From JANPPS01 sp965246925 (GTDB taxonomy: Bacteria > Pseudomonadota > Alphaproteobacteria > Acetobacterales > Acetobacteraceae): a stretch of 64,000 nucleotides of DNA. Every line of letters starts with the position of its first letter. The first letter of the stretch is position 1. Location: contig OZ251994.1 in the NCBI GenBank assembly GCA_965246925.1, forward strand, positions 3,410,001 through 3,474,000, read 5' to 3'. A program made the position numbers and the translations under genes. The notes below the pieces were generated by a model. That model made no database searches, had not been told where the DNA came from, and worked only from the letters and a program-made list of their open reading frames with translations. Below, one piece after another: positions 1 to 8,682 of this stretch.

Positions 1-675
1 GGGCGTCCGCCCCGTCACCTGACCGATGACGGCCCGCAACATCCGCGAGTCGAGCGGCAATACCGCGAGACGGCAGTCCGGCGATCGCGTGAGATGGGAC
101 GGCAGGAGCGTGTCCGGCGAGGGGGAGAAGCCCACGACTGCCCGTCCTTTCCACGCTGTATCCGCCACGACGTCGTTCCCGCGCTCTGGCACGTGCGTCC
201 GTTCGGAACCGTCCCGGCTGAACACCACCCACGCGCGGCTGCGCAGCCTGCGCAGCTCCTCCTCGCCGTCGGCCGGGTCGGACCCGCGGCGGAACTGCGC
301 CTGCCACTGGGCCGACACCGTGGGGAGCCACTCCGGGCCGGGCACCGAGACGACCGTCAGGCCGCCCCGCGCACGGACCTTCTTGCCTGCGCGGCCTTCC
401 CTGACGGCGCGGAGCACCATCAGGCGCGCGGCGACCATCGCCGGGTCGACGCCCTGGGGAGGGAACACGGTGACGGTCCCCCCGCCCGGCAGCTGGATTT
501 CCAAGCTCTCCTCGATCTCGAGGTCGGCTGGCAACTCGAAGTTGCCTCGGCGATTGCCGATGTTGCGCACTTTCAGGTTCGAAGGCTCGGGTGTCGGCTC
601 CGGCCCGGCTTCGGAAGCGGGCGTGAATGGGCGGGGGCCGCGCACGGCGCGCCTGCCCGGATGGTCGTCGTTCAT
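1..675 (-). CDS. Unrecognised protein, 5' part only (runs off left edge)
   Basis: An open minus-strand frame begins with ATG at 673-675 (MNDDHPGRRARRPRPF) and stays open to the window edge, giving 225 residues. Its composition is protein-like, with patterned hydrophobic stretches such as GGTVTVFPPQGVDPAMVAA, whereas the plus-strand frames here are rich in Arg, Ser and Pro and look like shadows. The N-terminus is basic and proline-rich, followed by what looks like a small alpha/beta domain. I do not recognise the family. A regulatory N-terminus of an AAA-type ATPase is possible but unsupported without the missing C-terminal part. It lies downstream of the glycosylase-like gene on the same strand, inside the island. 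Confidence 0.55.
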   Translation of the reverse strand, partial: MNDDHPGRRAVRGPRPFTPASEAGPEPTPEPSNLKVRNIGNRRGNFELPADLEIEESLEIQLPGGGTVTVFPPQGVDPAMVAARLMVLRAVREGRAGKKVRARGGLTVVSVPGPEWLPTVSAQWQAQFRRGSDPADGEEELRRLRSRAWVVFSRDGSERTHVPERGNDVVADTAWKGRAVVGFSPSPDTLLPSHLTRSPDCRLAVLPLDSRMLRAVIGQVTGRTP

Positions 676-958
676 GTTCAAAAATCCTGCGTCGCTCGTT
701 ACCCCGGTGGGGAAGGCGTCAGCGCAGGTCAGCCCGTCGGAGGATCCGAGGTCAGGCCTGCGTCGGCATGCCTATGAGCCGACCGGACAGCCGGCACCGG
801 GGACAGGCCGGGGCGGCTGGCTCGATGCGGGCGTGGGAGGAAGAGACCGGAACGATCATGATGGCGAACACATGAGGAACAGATGCCACGCCGTCAACCC
901 CCAAAACGATCGCATGGTGGTCAGTTTGAATGTCGACTTCCGAGCCATTCGCTGCTGG

Positions 959-1549
959 CTATGGAACTCGTGTCGACAAAAAGGCTTGCAGTCTGGGATG
1001 CCACGTTCGCCCGTTGAACCCGCTTTGGGGATGACGAATGCACATGGCAAGAGGCGCCGCACTCAGCGTCCTATATCTACCAACATGGAAGTTCTCGTTG
1101 CCTAGCGCGAGATGATACCCATCGCGATCCGGCGGATCGAATTGAGGCATTGCGTTCCACAACCGGCTACCGCAGGCAGCGATGTGCGTCGGTCGCAGTA
1201 ATTCAACCACTGCTCGGAAGGCGGCCTCTGAACGCGTGAAATCCTCCCGGCTCGGCGCGACCCTTGCCTGGGGCATTACCTTTCCGACGTAGTTATAGAA
1301 GGCGACAGGCCGAAAGGTCTCCTTTCGGTCGATCTGCCATGGCTCCTTGCCGCACAAGGCAACGGCCAAATGAGTGAAAAATCGGTAAGCCGGGTTCGAG
1401 ATCCCTGAAAGCCACTCTTCGACCACTGGAATGGTCATATCGACTGCATTCGGGTCATCGCCGTGGTGGCTCTCTCCGAGCAGAAGGAGCCGCGACGAAT
1501 TCTCTCGAAAACGGGTGCCGACCCAGGGCGGATGCTGGATGTCAGTCAC
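959..1549 (-). CDS. Uracil-DNA-glycosylase-superfamily-like hypothetical protein
   Basis: A 196-residue protein starting with GTG. It has an N-terminal strand ending in LLLLGESHHG, a middle RPTHIAACGSRLWNAMP stretch resembling the 'RP..I...G..A' strand of uracil-DNA glycosylases, and a C-terminal HPQSGFNGRTWHP segment like the HPS motif of that fold. The order and spacing suggest a UDG-fold protein, but the activity is not proven and the usual catalytic Asp or Asn motif is not clear; the substrate may differ. It sits divergently from the restriction-modification gene in the island, so a role in DNA defence or repair is plausible. The assignment rests on motif resemblance only. Confidence 0.5.
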   Translation of the reverse strand: MTDIQHPPWVGTRFRENSSRLLLLGESHHGDDPNAVDMTIPVVEEWLSGISNPAYRFFTHLAVALCGKEPWQIDRKETFRPVAFYNYVGKVMPQARVAPSREDFTRSEAAFRAVVELLRPTHIAACGSRLWNAMPQFDPPDRDGYHLALGNENFHVGRYRTLSAAPLAMCIRHPQSGFNGRTWHPRLQAFLSTRVP

Positions 1550-1878
1550 GGCTCTGATCCTCCCGGCCAGCGAAAGCGCGGCTATCGCTGTTCATTGATG
1601 GAGGGCTTTCCTAGCGATCATTCAGGACAGCAGCAACGAGTTGATATCAGTCGCCTCGATCCGGTGCTTATGTCTGATCTGATCAGAAGCGAAAGTTGCT
1701 GGACGGCAACGAGCTTCTACCTCCTAAGCTTCCATGTCCCCAATGTCGGCTGGCTGGCTTCGGCGCTTTCCGGTGCATCCAACCTTCCTGAGGTTTAGTC
1801 GCCGCCGCCGAATCTCCGGGCTGGGCGAGGCACTCAACCCCCAATAGACTCAGGCATGATCAGCAATAGCCGATTCGC
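1550..1878. promoter_or_regulatory. Intergenic control region with a 15-bp perfect palindrome
   Basis: This 329-base gap separates the divergent glycosylase-like and restriction-modification genes, so it should hold both promoters. The only clear structure is the inverted repeat TCTGATC-T-GATCAGA at 1673-1687, about 190 bases before the restriction-modification start, which could be an operator. No coding frame here looks real and no controller-protein gene is nearby. Confidence 0.3.
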
Positions 1879-4800
1879 TTGAGCCAGGCCGACAAGTCGG
1901 CCGACGCGGTTTCGCGTTTCGGCGCGGCGCTCAAGGCAAAGCTGTCGGGCAAGGGGGCGGTCGGCGCGCCGGAGGACCAGCTTCGCGCCCCTTTCGAGTC
2001 CTTGCTCGGCGACATGGCGGAAATCCTTCTCTTCGCCCCCGGCAAGGTCGTCGCGGTTGGGGAGACGACGCTTTCTTCGCTCAAGACCCGGCCCGACTAC
2101 GCGGTGAAGATTGGCGACGTGCTGGCGGGCTACGTCGAGGTCAAGGCGCCGGGCAAGGGCGCTGACCCTCGGCGGTTCAAGGACGACCACGACCGTGCCC
2201 AGTGGGACAAGCTGAAGTCGCTGCCCAACATCCTCTACACCGACGGCAACGCGTTCTCCCTGTGGCGCGACGGCAAGCTCCAGGGCGAGATCGTTCGCCT
2301 CGACGGCGATGTCGAAACCTCGGGTGCGGGCCTCAAGGCCCCTCCCGGTTTGACGCGCGTCTTCTCTGATTTCCTCCGATGGGAGCCTATCGCACCGACG
2401 AGCGCGCGGGCATTGGCGGACGTGAGTGCCGGGCTGTGCCGCCTGCTCCGGGACGAGGTCACCGAGCAACTGGCACTCGGCACGGAGGCGCTGGCGGGGC
2501 TGGCAGAGGACTGGCGCCGGCTGCTCTTTCCCGAGGCGACGGATGCCGAGTTCGCGGACGGCTACGCCCAGGCGGTCACCTTCGGGCTGCTGATGGCGCG
2601 CGCACAGGGCATCTCCCTCAAGGACGGCCTCGATCGCGTCGCTAGGGCGCTGGCCGGGACGAACACTGTCATGGGCGCCGCCTTCAAGGTCCTGACCGAC
2701 GGCGTCGATGGGCAGGACGCCCTGAAGACCTCGCTGGCGACCCTGGTTCGGGTGCTGGACGCGGTCGATTGGGCTGTCGTAGGCAAGGGCGACCCCGATG
2801 CCTGGCTCTATTTCTACGAGCACTTCCTGGAGGCTTACGACAACGCCCTGCGTAAGCAGACCGGGTCGTATTACACCCCGCCCGAGGTGGTGACCGCGAT
2901 GGTGCGGCTGGTCGACGAGCTGCTGCGCGACGACGCCCACTTCGCGCTCCCCGACGGCCTGGCCTCCCCGGACGTGATGCTGGCAGACCCGGCAGTGGGC
3001 ACCGGAACCTACCTCCTCGGCGTGCTCAGGCGCATCGCCGAGACCACCCGCCTTGACCAGGGACCCGGAGCAGTGCCCGGCGCCGTGCGTGCCGCCCTGA
3101 CCCGGCTGATCGGCTTCGAACTGCAATTCGGTCCCTTCGCCGTGGCGCAGCTACGCCTTCTCGCCGAGGTTGGCGAGCTGCTGAAGCTCAAGGGGCCGCT
3201 GCCGAACGACATGCATCTCCGCCTTTACGTGACGGACACGCTGGGGAACCCCGACGAGGACCACGAGTACATCCCGCAGATGCTGAAGCCGCTAGCAGAG
3301 TCGCGTCGGCAGGCGAACGCGGTGAAGCGAGCCGAGCCGATCACGGTCGTCATCGGCAACCCGCCCTACAAGGAAAAGGCGAAGGGGCGGGGCGGCTGGG
3401 TCGAGGCAGGGACGGCGCTGGTGGCGGCACCGTTCAGGCGATGGCTGCCGCCCCCGGAGTGGGGCGTCGGCGCGCATTCCAAGCACCTGCGCAATCTCTA
3501 CGTCTACTTCTGGCGATGGGCGACCTGGAAGGTGTTCGGGGACGGGGGTGCCGGCCCTCAAACGGGCTCGGACCGCAAGGGCGTGGTCTGCTTTATCACG
3601 GTCGCGGGCTTCCTGAACGGGCCGGGTTTCCAGGCGATGCGCGCCGACCTGCGCCGGACAACTGACCGCATCTGGGTGATCGATTGTTCCCCGGAGGGAC
3701 ACCAGCCGTCGGTGGCGACCCGAGTGTTTCAGGGCGTCCAGCAGCCTGTCTGCATCGTGCTGGTGGCCCGGACCACTAAACCTGACGAGGCCGCCCCGGC
3801 GCGCGTCAGCTTCCATGCTCTGCAAGCCGGGCCGCGGGAGGCCAAGTTCGCAGAGCTGTCGAAGCTCGCGTTGGACGGAGACGGGTGGACCGATTGTGCC
3901 TCGGAATGGCGTGCCCCGTTTCTTCCCGCGGCAAGCGGGGGCTGGGCAACCTACCCTGCGCTCGACGAGCTTTTTGCCTACGACGGCTCCGGGGTCATGC
4001 CGGGGCGAACGTGGGTCATCGCGCCCGACAGACAGTCGCTGGAACGTCGCTGGTCAAAGCTCGTCGAGGAGATGGACCCGAAACGCAAGGAGTTGCTCTT
4101 CCACCCGCACGGGGCGGATGGGGAGCTGGGCGACAGGCATACGGGCAAGCTGCTGTCGGAAGGATTGCCCGGCCAGGCGCATCGGCCACTGTCGGTGGCC
4201 AGGGATAAAGAGAAGGCCATCCCTCCAATAAGGTATGGTTTTCGTTCCTTCGATAGGCAATGGATCATCCCGGACAATCGCCTCCTCAACCGTCCCAACC
4301 CGACGCTGTGGGCGGAGCACTCTCCACGACAACTTTACATCACGGCGCTGATGCGACACGCGCCGACGAGCGGCCCTGCAATAACGTTCACCTCCTTGAT
4401 GCCGGATCTCCATCACTACAAGGGTTCGTTTGGAGGACGCGCGTTCCCGCTGTGGGCGAATGCAGCCGCCACCGAGCCAAACGTACACCCCGGTCTGCTA
4501 GCGTTGGTCGCCGAAGCCATCGGAAACGGGGTGTCGGCCGAGGACATCATGGCCTACATCGCGGCAATTGCCGCGCACCCGGGCTATATCACTCGCTTCG
4601 CCCAAGCCTTGGTCCAGCCCGGCCTGCGGGTGCCGATCACGAAGGATCCGCTGCTGTTCGCGGAGGCCGTCCGGTTCGGGCGTGAAGTCATCTGGCTGCA
4701 CACCTTCGGGGAGCGGTTCACCGCTCCGGGCGAGGGCAGGCCCGCAAGCCCGCCACGTATGCCGGAGACGTCGCGTCCCCGGATCCCGGAAGGCGGCGCC

Positions 4801-5244
4801 ATACCCGGTTCTGCCGAAGCGATGCCGGAGACGATCTCCTACGATGCCGCACTGGGCCGCCTCCATGTCGGCGCCGGGTACGTTGACGGCGTGACGCCCC
4901 CGATGTGGGCCTATGAGGTGTCCGGGAAGCAAGTGCTGACGCAATGGTTCAGCTACCGCGGCCGGGACAGGAGCCGTCCTATGATCGGTGACAGGCGCCC
5001 GCCTTCGCCCCTGGGAGACATCCAGCCCGATAGCTGGCCCGCCGAATACACGACAGAGCTGCTAAACGTGCTGAACGTGATCGGGCGGCTGTTGCTTCTT
5101 GAACCCGCCCAGGCCGACCTCCTGGAGCGCATCTGCGCCGGCCCCACCCTGCATCGCGACGAACTGATGGCAAGGCTGGTGGGGGCACCCCCTGCGCGCA
5201 GCCGGCCTGGCCGGCGGAACGAGCGTCAGGGAGACCTGCTGTGA
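1879..5244 (+). CDS. Single-chain restriction-modification enzyme (type IIG / type ISP-like)
   Basis: A 1121-residue fusion enzyme. The N-terminal nuclease shows a PD-(D/E)XK signature (P72-D73, then E87-V-K89). The gamma-class adenine-N6 methylase core follows, with TGSYYTPPEVV just after residue 327, SAM motif DPAVGTG at 370-376 and catalytic NPPY at 494-497. The C-terminal half resembles the specificity domain of type ISP enzymes (FRSFDRQWIIPDNRLLNRP). No helicase or translocase motifs are visible, so it is shorter than true type ISP enzymes such as LlaBIII and may work more like type IIG. An in-frame TAG at 1867 precedes the frame, so TTG at 1879 is the first usable start. It probably methylates one adenine strand and cuts unmodified DNA; the recognition site cannot be read from the sequence. 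Confidence 0.88.
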   Translation: MSQADKSADAVSRFGAALKAKLSGKGAVGAPEDQLRAPFESLLGDMAEILLFAPGKVVAVGETTLSSLKTRPDYAVKIGDVLAGYVEVKAPGKGADPRRFKDDHDRAQWDKLKSLPNILYTDGNAFSLWRDGKLQGEIVRLDGDVETSGAGLKAPPGLTRVFSDFLRWEPIAPTSARALADVSAGLCRLLRDEVTEQLALGTEALAGLAEDWRRLLFPEATDAEFADGYAQAVTFGLLMARAQGISLKDGLDRVARALAGTNTVMGAAFKVLTDGVDGQDALKTSLATLVRVLDAVDWAVVGKGDPDAWLYFYEHFLEAYDNALRKQTGSYYTPPEVVTAMVRLVDELLRDDAHFALPDGLASPDVMLADPAVGTGTYLLGVLRRIAETTRLDQGPGAVPGAVRAALTRLIGFELQFGPFAVAQLRLLAEVGELLKLKGPLPNDMHLRLYVTDTLGNPDEDHEYIPQMLKPLAESRRQANAVKRAEPITVVIGNPPYKEKAKGRGGWVEAGTALVAAPFRRWLPPPEWGVGAHSKHLRNLYVYFWRWATWKVFGDGGAGPQTGSDRKGVVCFITVAGFLNGPGFQAMRADLRRTTDRIWVIDCSPEGHQPSVATRVFQGVQQPVCIVLVARTTKPDEAAPARVSFHALQAGPREAKFAELSKLALDGDGWTDCASEWRAPFLPAASGGWATYPALDELFAYDGSGVMPGRTWVIAPDRQSLERRWSKLVEEMDPKRKELLFHPHGADGELGDRHTGKLLSEGLPGQAHRPLSVARDKEKAIPPIRYGFRSFDRQWIIPDNRLLNRPNPTLWAEHSPRQLYITALMRHAPTSGPAITFTSLMPDLHHYKGSFGGRAFPLWANAAATEPNVHPGLLALVAEAIGNGVSAEDIMAYIAAIAAHPGYITRFAQALVQPGLRVPITKDPLLFAEAVRFGREVIWLHTFGERFTAPGEGRPASPPRMPETSRPRIPEGGAIPGSAEAMPETISYDAALGRLHVGAGYVDGVTPPMWAYEVSGKQVLTQWFSYRGRDRSRPMIGDRRPPSPLGDIQPDSWPAEYTTELLNVLNVIGRLLLLEPAQADLLERICAGPTLHRDELMARLVGAPPARSRPGRRNERQGDLL

Positions 5245-5257
5245 TACGGGTCCCAAC

Positions 5258-5310
5258 GGCCGAATGCTCGGCCCATCCGAAACTCGGCCGCACGTTTTTG
5301 CGGGTGACCG
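5258..5310 (+). promoter_or_regulatory. Hairpins between the RM gene and the DUF3644 gene
   Basis: GGCCGA-ATGC-TCGGCC at 5258-5273 is a perfect 6-bp stem with a four-base loop. Shortly after it a second short stem, CCGCA...TGCGG, encloses a run of T. They lie 14 bases after the methylase stop and could attenuate read-through into the HEPN-like gene. This is a prediction from complementarity only. Confidence 0.3.
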
Positions 5311-5386
5311 ACACGAGAATGGAGGTCCCTCGGCACTGGTCACACCCGGCGTATAGGATTGAGCGACCCAGTGGTCGGAGACCGTC

Positions 5387-6451
5387 GTGAGAAAAGAGGC
5401 TCGCATACTGCACGGCAAGGCAGTGGACTCACTGGTACTCGGAGTGGACCACTTTAACCGCGCGTGGGACCGTGGCCGCTCCGAAGCCGTCCTGATCATG
5501 CTTGATCGGGCGTTCGAGCTGCTGCTGAAGGCGATCATCGTCCACAAGGGGGGGAGCATCCGCGAAACCAAGAAGGCGGGGACGACGATCGGCTTCGACA
5601 TGTGCCTGCGAAAATGCCTTTCGGACGCCGCGCTGCAATGTCTGTCGGAGGACGAAGTCGTTGCACTTCAAACCCTGAACACGCTGCGCGATGCCGCGCA
5701 GCACCACATTATCGAGGTTTCGGAGGAGTTTCTCTACATCAACGCCCAGGCGGCCGTCACTCTGTTCGGCAGGCTGACTTCCGAGGTGCTGGGCTCCCCC
5801 CTTCGGAACGAGATCCCAGCTCGAATCCTTCCTGTTTGCGCCAGGCCGCCGCGTGACCTGGGCGAGATCTTCGATGCCGAATTCGCCGACATCAAAGCCC
5901 TGGTCGCGCCCGGCTCGCGTAAGCGCCTCGACGCCCACGCCCGGCTGAGGGCGATGGCTGTGGTGCAGGCGTCGCTGGACGGGAGGAAGAGTCAGGCGAC
6001 CGAGGAAGAGCTCGGGGCCATCGTCAAGCAGATCTCCTCGGGGCTGGATTGGCGCGACATCTTCCCGGGGGTCTCATGCCTGACCATCGACGTAGAAGGG
6101 AACGGCCCGGGTCTCGTCATCCGGATCACGAAGAACAAGGGCGAGGCGGTTAAGCTGGTTAAGGACGGCGATCCCAGCGCAACCGTCATCGCCGTCCACA
6201 AGGTCAACGAGTTGGACTTCTACAACCTCGGCCTGAAGGATTTGGCGAAGAAGCTGAAGCGGACCCAACCCAAGCTGCTCTGCCTCATCATGCATGACCG
6301 CATTCAGGATGACGTGGACTGCTTCAAAATCATGAAGATCGGATCTCAGGCATACAAGCGCTACAGCATGACTGCGCTCGACCGACTGGCAAAGCGTTTG
6401 AAGGAAGTCGACCTGGAAAAGCTGTGGTCTGAGACGCGCAATCGAGCCTAA
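5387..6451 (+). CDS. DUF3644-type protein with HEPN-like R-x4-H motif
   Basis: A 354-residue protein starting with GTG at 5387, with GGAG at 5377-5380 as the ribosome site. The N-terminal helical region (RAFELLLKAIIVHKGG near residues 41-56) is typical of DUF3644 proteins, which often accompany restriction-modification genes. R101-D-A-A-Q-H106 matches the R-x4-6-H signature of HEPN ribonucleases, so an RNase or abortive-infection role is a reasonable inference. The C-terminal half (residues 220-354) is an alpha/beta region of unknown function. The gene follows the restriction-modification enzyme by 142 bases on the same strand and overlaps the convergent integrase stop by 4 bases. Confidence 0.72.
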   Translation: MRKEARILHGKAVDSLVLGVDHFNRAWDRGRSEAVLIMLDRAFELLLKAIIVHKGGSIRETKKAGTTIGFDMCLRKCLSDAALQCLSEDEVVALQTLNTLRDAAQHHIIEVSEEFLYINAQAAVTLFGRLTSEVLGSPLRNEIPARILPVCARPPRDLGEIFDAEFADIKALVAPGSRKRLDAHARLRAMAVVQASLDGRKSQATEEELGAIVKQISSGLDWRDIFPGVSCLTIDVEGNGPGLVIRITKNKGEAVKLVKDGDPSATVIAVHKVNELDFYNLGLKDLAKKLKRTQPKLLCLIMHDRIQDDVDCFKIMKIGSQAYKRYSMTALDRLAKRLKEVDLEKLWSETRNRA

Positions 6452-8371
6452 GTCGACAAGGGGTTGTTCAGGCCCGCCCGCAGTTTGGCAGTCTCCACCC
6501 CGGCCGGGTATTCGATGGCCGAGATCGCCGCCAGGAGGTTCGAGACATGGATCTGCTTGGTGTAGACCGTCTCCCCGGTCGACGGCCTTCCACCATCTCG
6601 ACGGCTACCGTCCTCGGCCGAGTGGCCCATCACGGCGTCGATCCAGGCGTCCCGGACCAAGCCCAGCGGTTTGTTCGTGAGGATCGTCCTGACCGAGTGG
6701 CGGAAGCTGTGGAAGACGATCTTGGGGCCGATACCCAGCTTCATCTTCGTGCGCGAGAACGACCGGGAGAAGCTGGCGCTGAGCTTCTTGTCCTTTCCCT
6801 GGGGCCTGAGTGCCGGAAAAATCCTGAGGCTGCCTTCGGCGCGTCGGGCCTCGATGTATTGGAGCAAGCCGTTTTCCAGGAGGAAGGGATGGATCGGAAC
6901 CGTCCGGATTCCCGCTTCGGTCTTGGGTGTCCAGCCGTCGGGATGCTCGACTATGTTGAAGAACGGGGTGTCGCCGGATACCTGCACATCCACGCAGCGT
7001 AAGCGGGCGATCTCCTCGGCTCGCATGCCCGAGAACATCGCGATCGCGGTCATCCACTTGAAGTCCACTCGGGGGGCGGTTGGCGAGAACCAGTCCGACC
7101 CGAGCAGGACGTTCAATGCCTCGACGGACCATTCGTCGCGCTTCTTCTTGCTGGATCGCGTCCCCGGATATTTGAACCCCGCAAAGACGTTCTTCTGCAC
7201 GTGGCCGAGCGGGCCGAGAAAGTCGAAAAATTGCCGCAGGGTGCTGAAGTGGCGTTTGACTGTCTTCAACTTGAGCCGCGGCACGTCGGGCACCTTCTCT
7301 TCGCCGTCCGGCAACGCGGCGTTTCGGTTGTTTACCGCGGTCTGGAGTGCCTCGGCGCGACGGATTTCCTCGCGGGCGTCCAGGCGATGGGCACCAGCCG
7401 CTGGCTTCGCCTTCCCGTGTGACTGCGGAAGCCGGAGCAGAAGGTCACGGAAATGTTGGGCGTCCGTCCCGGTGTATCGGTTCAGGGGACTTGTCGCCGA
7501 TTAAATCCAGGAACAGCGCGCAGGTCTTCTCCGACTGACCCACTGTGGTTTCGGAGTAGCCCTTGTGTCCGTCGTGCGACTGCCTTTTCTCAGCCAGGAA
7601 AGCGGGCCAGCGTGCGGAGAAGTTCGGGGCATCGTCACTGCGCCGATCGGTCTCCGGGTTGGGGGACCCAACTCTTTGCGTCTTGTCCTTGGCATTTGGT
7701 GTGCTCGCTTGGGGCGGTTCGCTGCTGATGATGGGCGCCCTATCCCGCGCCGGCGCTGTTTGCAGCTTGTCCGGTGCCTGATCCACCTCCAGCCGCACCG
7801 AAGATGTCCGCAAGGCCGACTCGACTGCTTTCAGCCTTCGTCCAGTCTTCCTGGCCTCCTTGGCCTCTGCCGTCAGCAGCCGCAGTTGCTCAAGCCTTGT
7901 CTCGAGGCGGGCAGCATCCACTGCCTTGACGGAGAGGTCGACTTCAATGCGGTCCAGCAGCCGTTGGAGGTGTCGGAGGACATCCTCGCGGTCGCTCCCC
8001 TGGAGGGAAAGAACCGCCTCCGTTCCTTCCGGCCCGAACAGCCGGCCGACCGCGGCAAGGTCACCGTCGCTGAACCCTTCGACGAGTTCGTCGACCGAGG
8101 ACGAATCCCAAACCGACTCTTCCAGGAGGCGACTGAGGATGAGTTCCACCTGCGCGCGCCCCAAGGATTTCTTCGCTGCCACCAAGGAAAACACCCGATC
8201 CGACGCCAGCCACATCGCCCGAGCGCGCCGGGCGGCTTCGCGCGGGCAGGACGTTCGCAGCGAGCGGACGATCTCGCCACGTCCGATCCGGTCCGTCAAC
8301 GGACCGGGGACGCGGCGCCGGAACCAGAACCGGGTGCCCCGGAGCCGAATGTTGGGTCGTCTGACGCGCAT
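6448..8371 (-). pseudogene. Tyrosine-type site-specific integrase, frameshifted
   Basis: Two minus-strand frames make one integrase. The N-terminal part (8371 down to about 7465) begins MRVRRPNIRLRGTRFWFRRR and contains the SAM-like DNA-binding region. The C-terminal part carries every catalytic element of the family: Arg in GMRAEEIARL, Lys in KTEAGIRTVPIH, the HSFRHS box, GHSAED, and the nucleophile in YTKQIHVSN. The frames join if one G at about 7465 is skipped, inside a GGACGGAC direct repeat, turning IHRDG into IHRDDAQHFRDLL. It lies 96 bases from the 3' end of tRNA-Gln, the expected attachment site. It is either inactivated by an insertion or affected by a base-calling error; programmed shifting is not expected in this family. 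Confidence 0.85.
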
Positions 8372-8466
8372 CGGCCATCCCCGTGTAGCTGACTGAGGGA
8401 CCGGCTTTGTGGTTCACACTCCCCAAAACCGGGGCGCGACACGCTATGTCACTGTATTTGCTGATT

Positions 8467-8540
8467 TGGCTGGGGGACCTGGATTCGAACCAAGGCTTTC
8501 CGAGTCAGAGTCGGAAGTTCTACCGCTAAACTATCCCCCA
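8467..8540 (-). tRNA. tRNA-Gln (CTG anticodon)
   Basis: The minus strand folds as a 74-nt cloverleaf with encoded CCA: 7-bp acceptor stem TGGGGGA/TCCCCCA, anticodon stem TCCGA/TCGGA, and loop CTCTGAC with anticodon CTG reading CAG. The T-loop is TTCGAAT. The 3' end faces the integrase, the usual geometry for an integrated island. I found no second copy of its 3' end inside the window, so the other attachment site lies to the left of position 1 or has decayed. Confidence 0.95.
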
Positions 8541-8682
8541 AGCATGGCGTGCGTCGTAGCAGGCGGCGGGCGGTGGGGCAACTGGGCTGGGGTGGTGTGG
8601 ACAGATTGTGAAAAAAAGAAGGCAGCGCGGTATCGAAACCCCGGGAAGTGTGGACTATATGTAACACTGAGAGGTTGCATCG

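Noticed and set aside
26..1105. Long plus-strand reading frame
   Set aside because: Its composition is Arg/Ser/Pro-rich without motifs, and it overlaps two better minus-strand frames.
6448..8371. Programmed frameshifting in the integrase
   Set aside because: There is no slippery heptamer, and tyrosine integrases are not known to use it; mutation or sequencing error is simpler.
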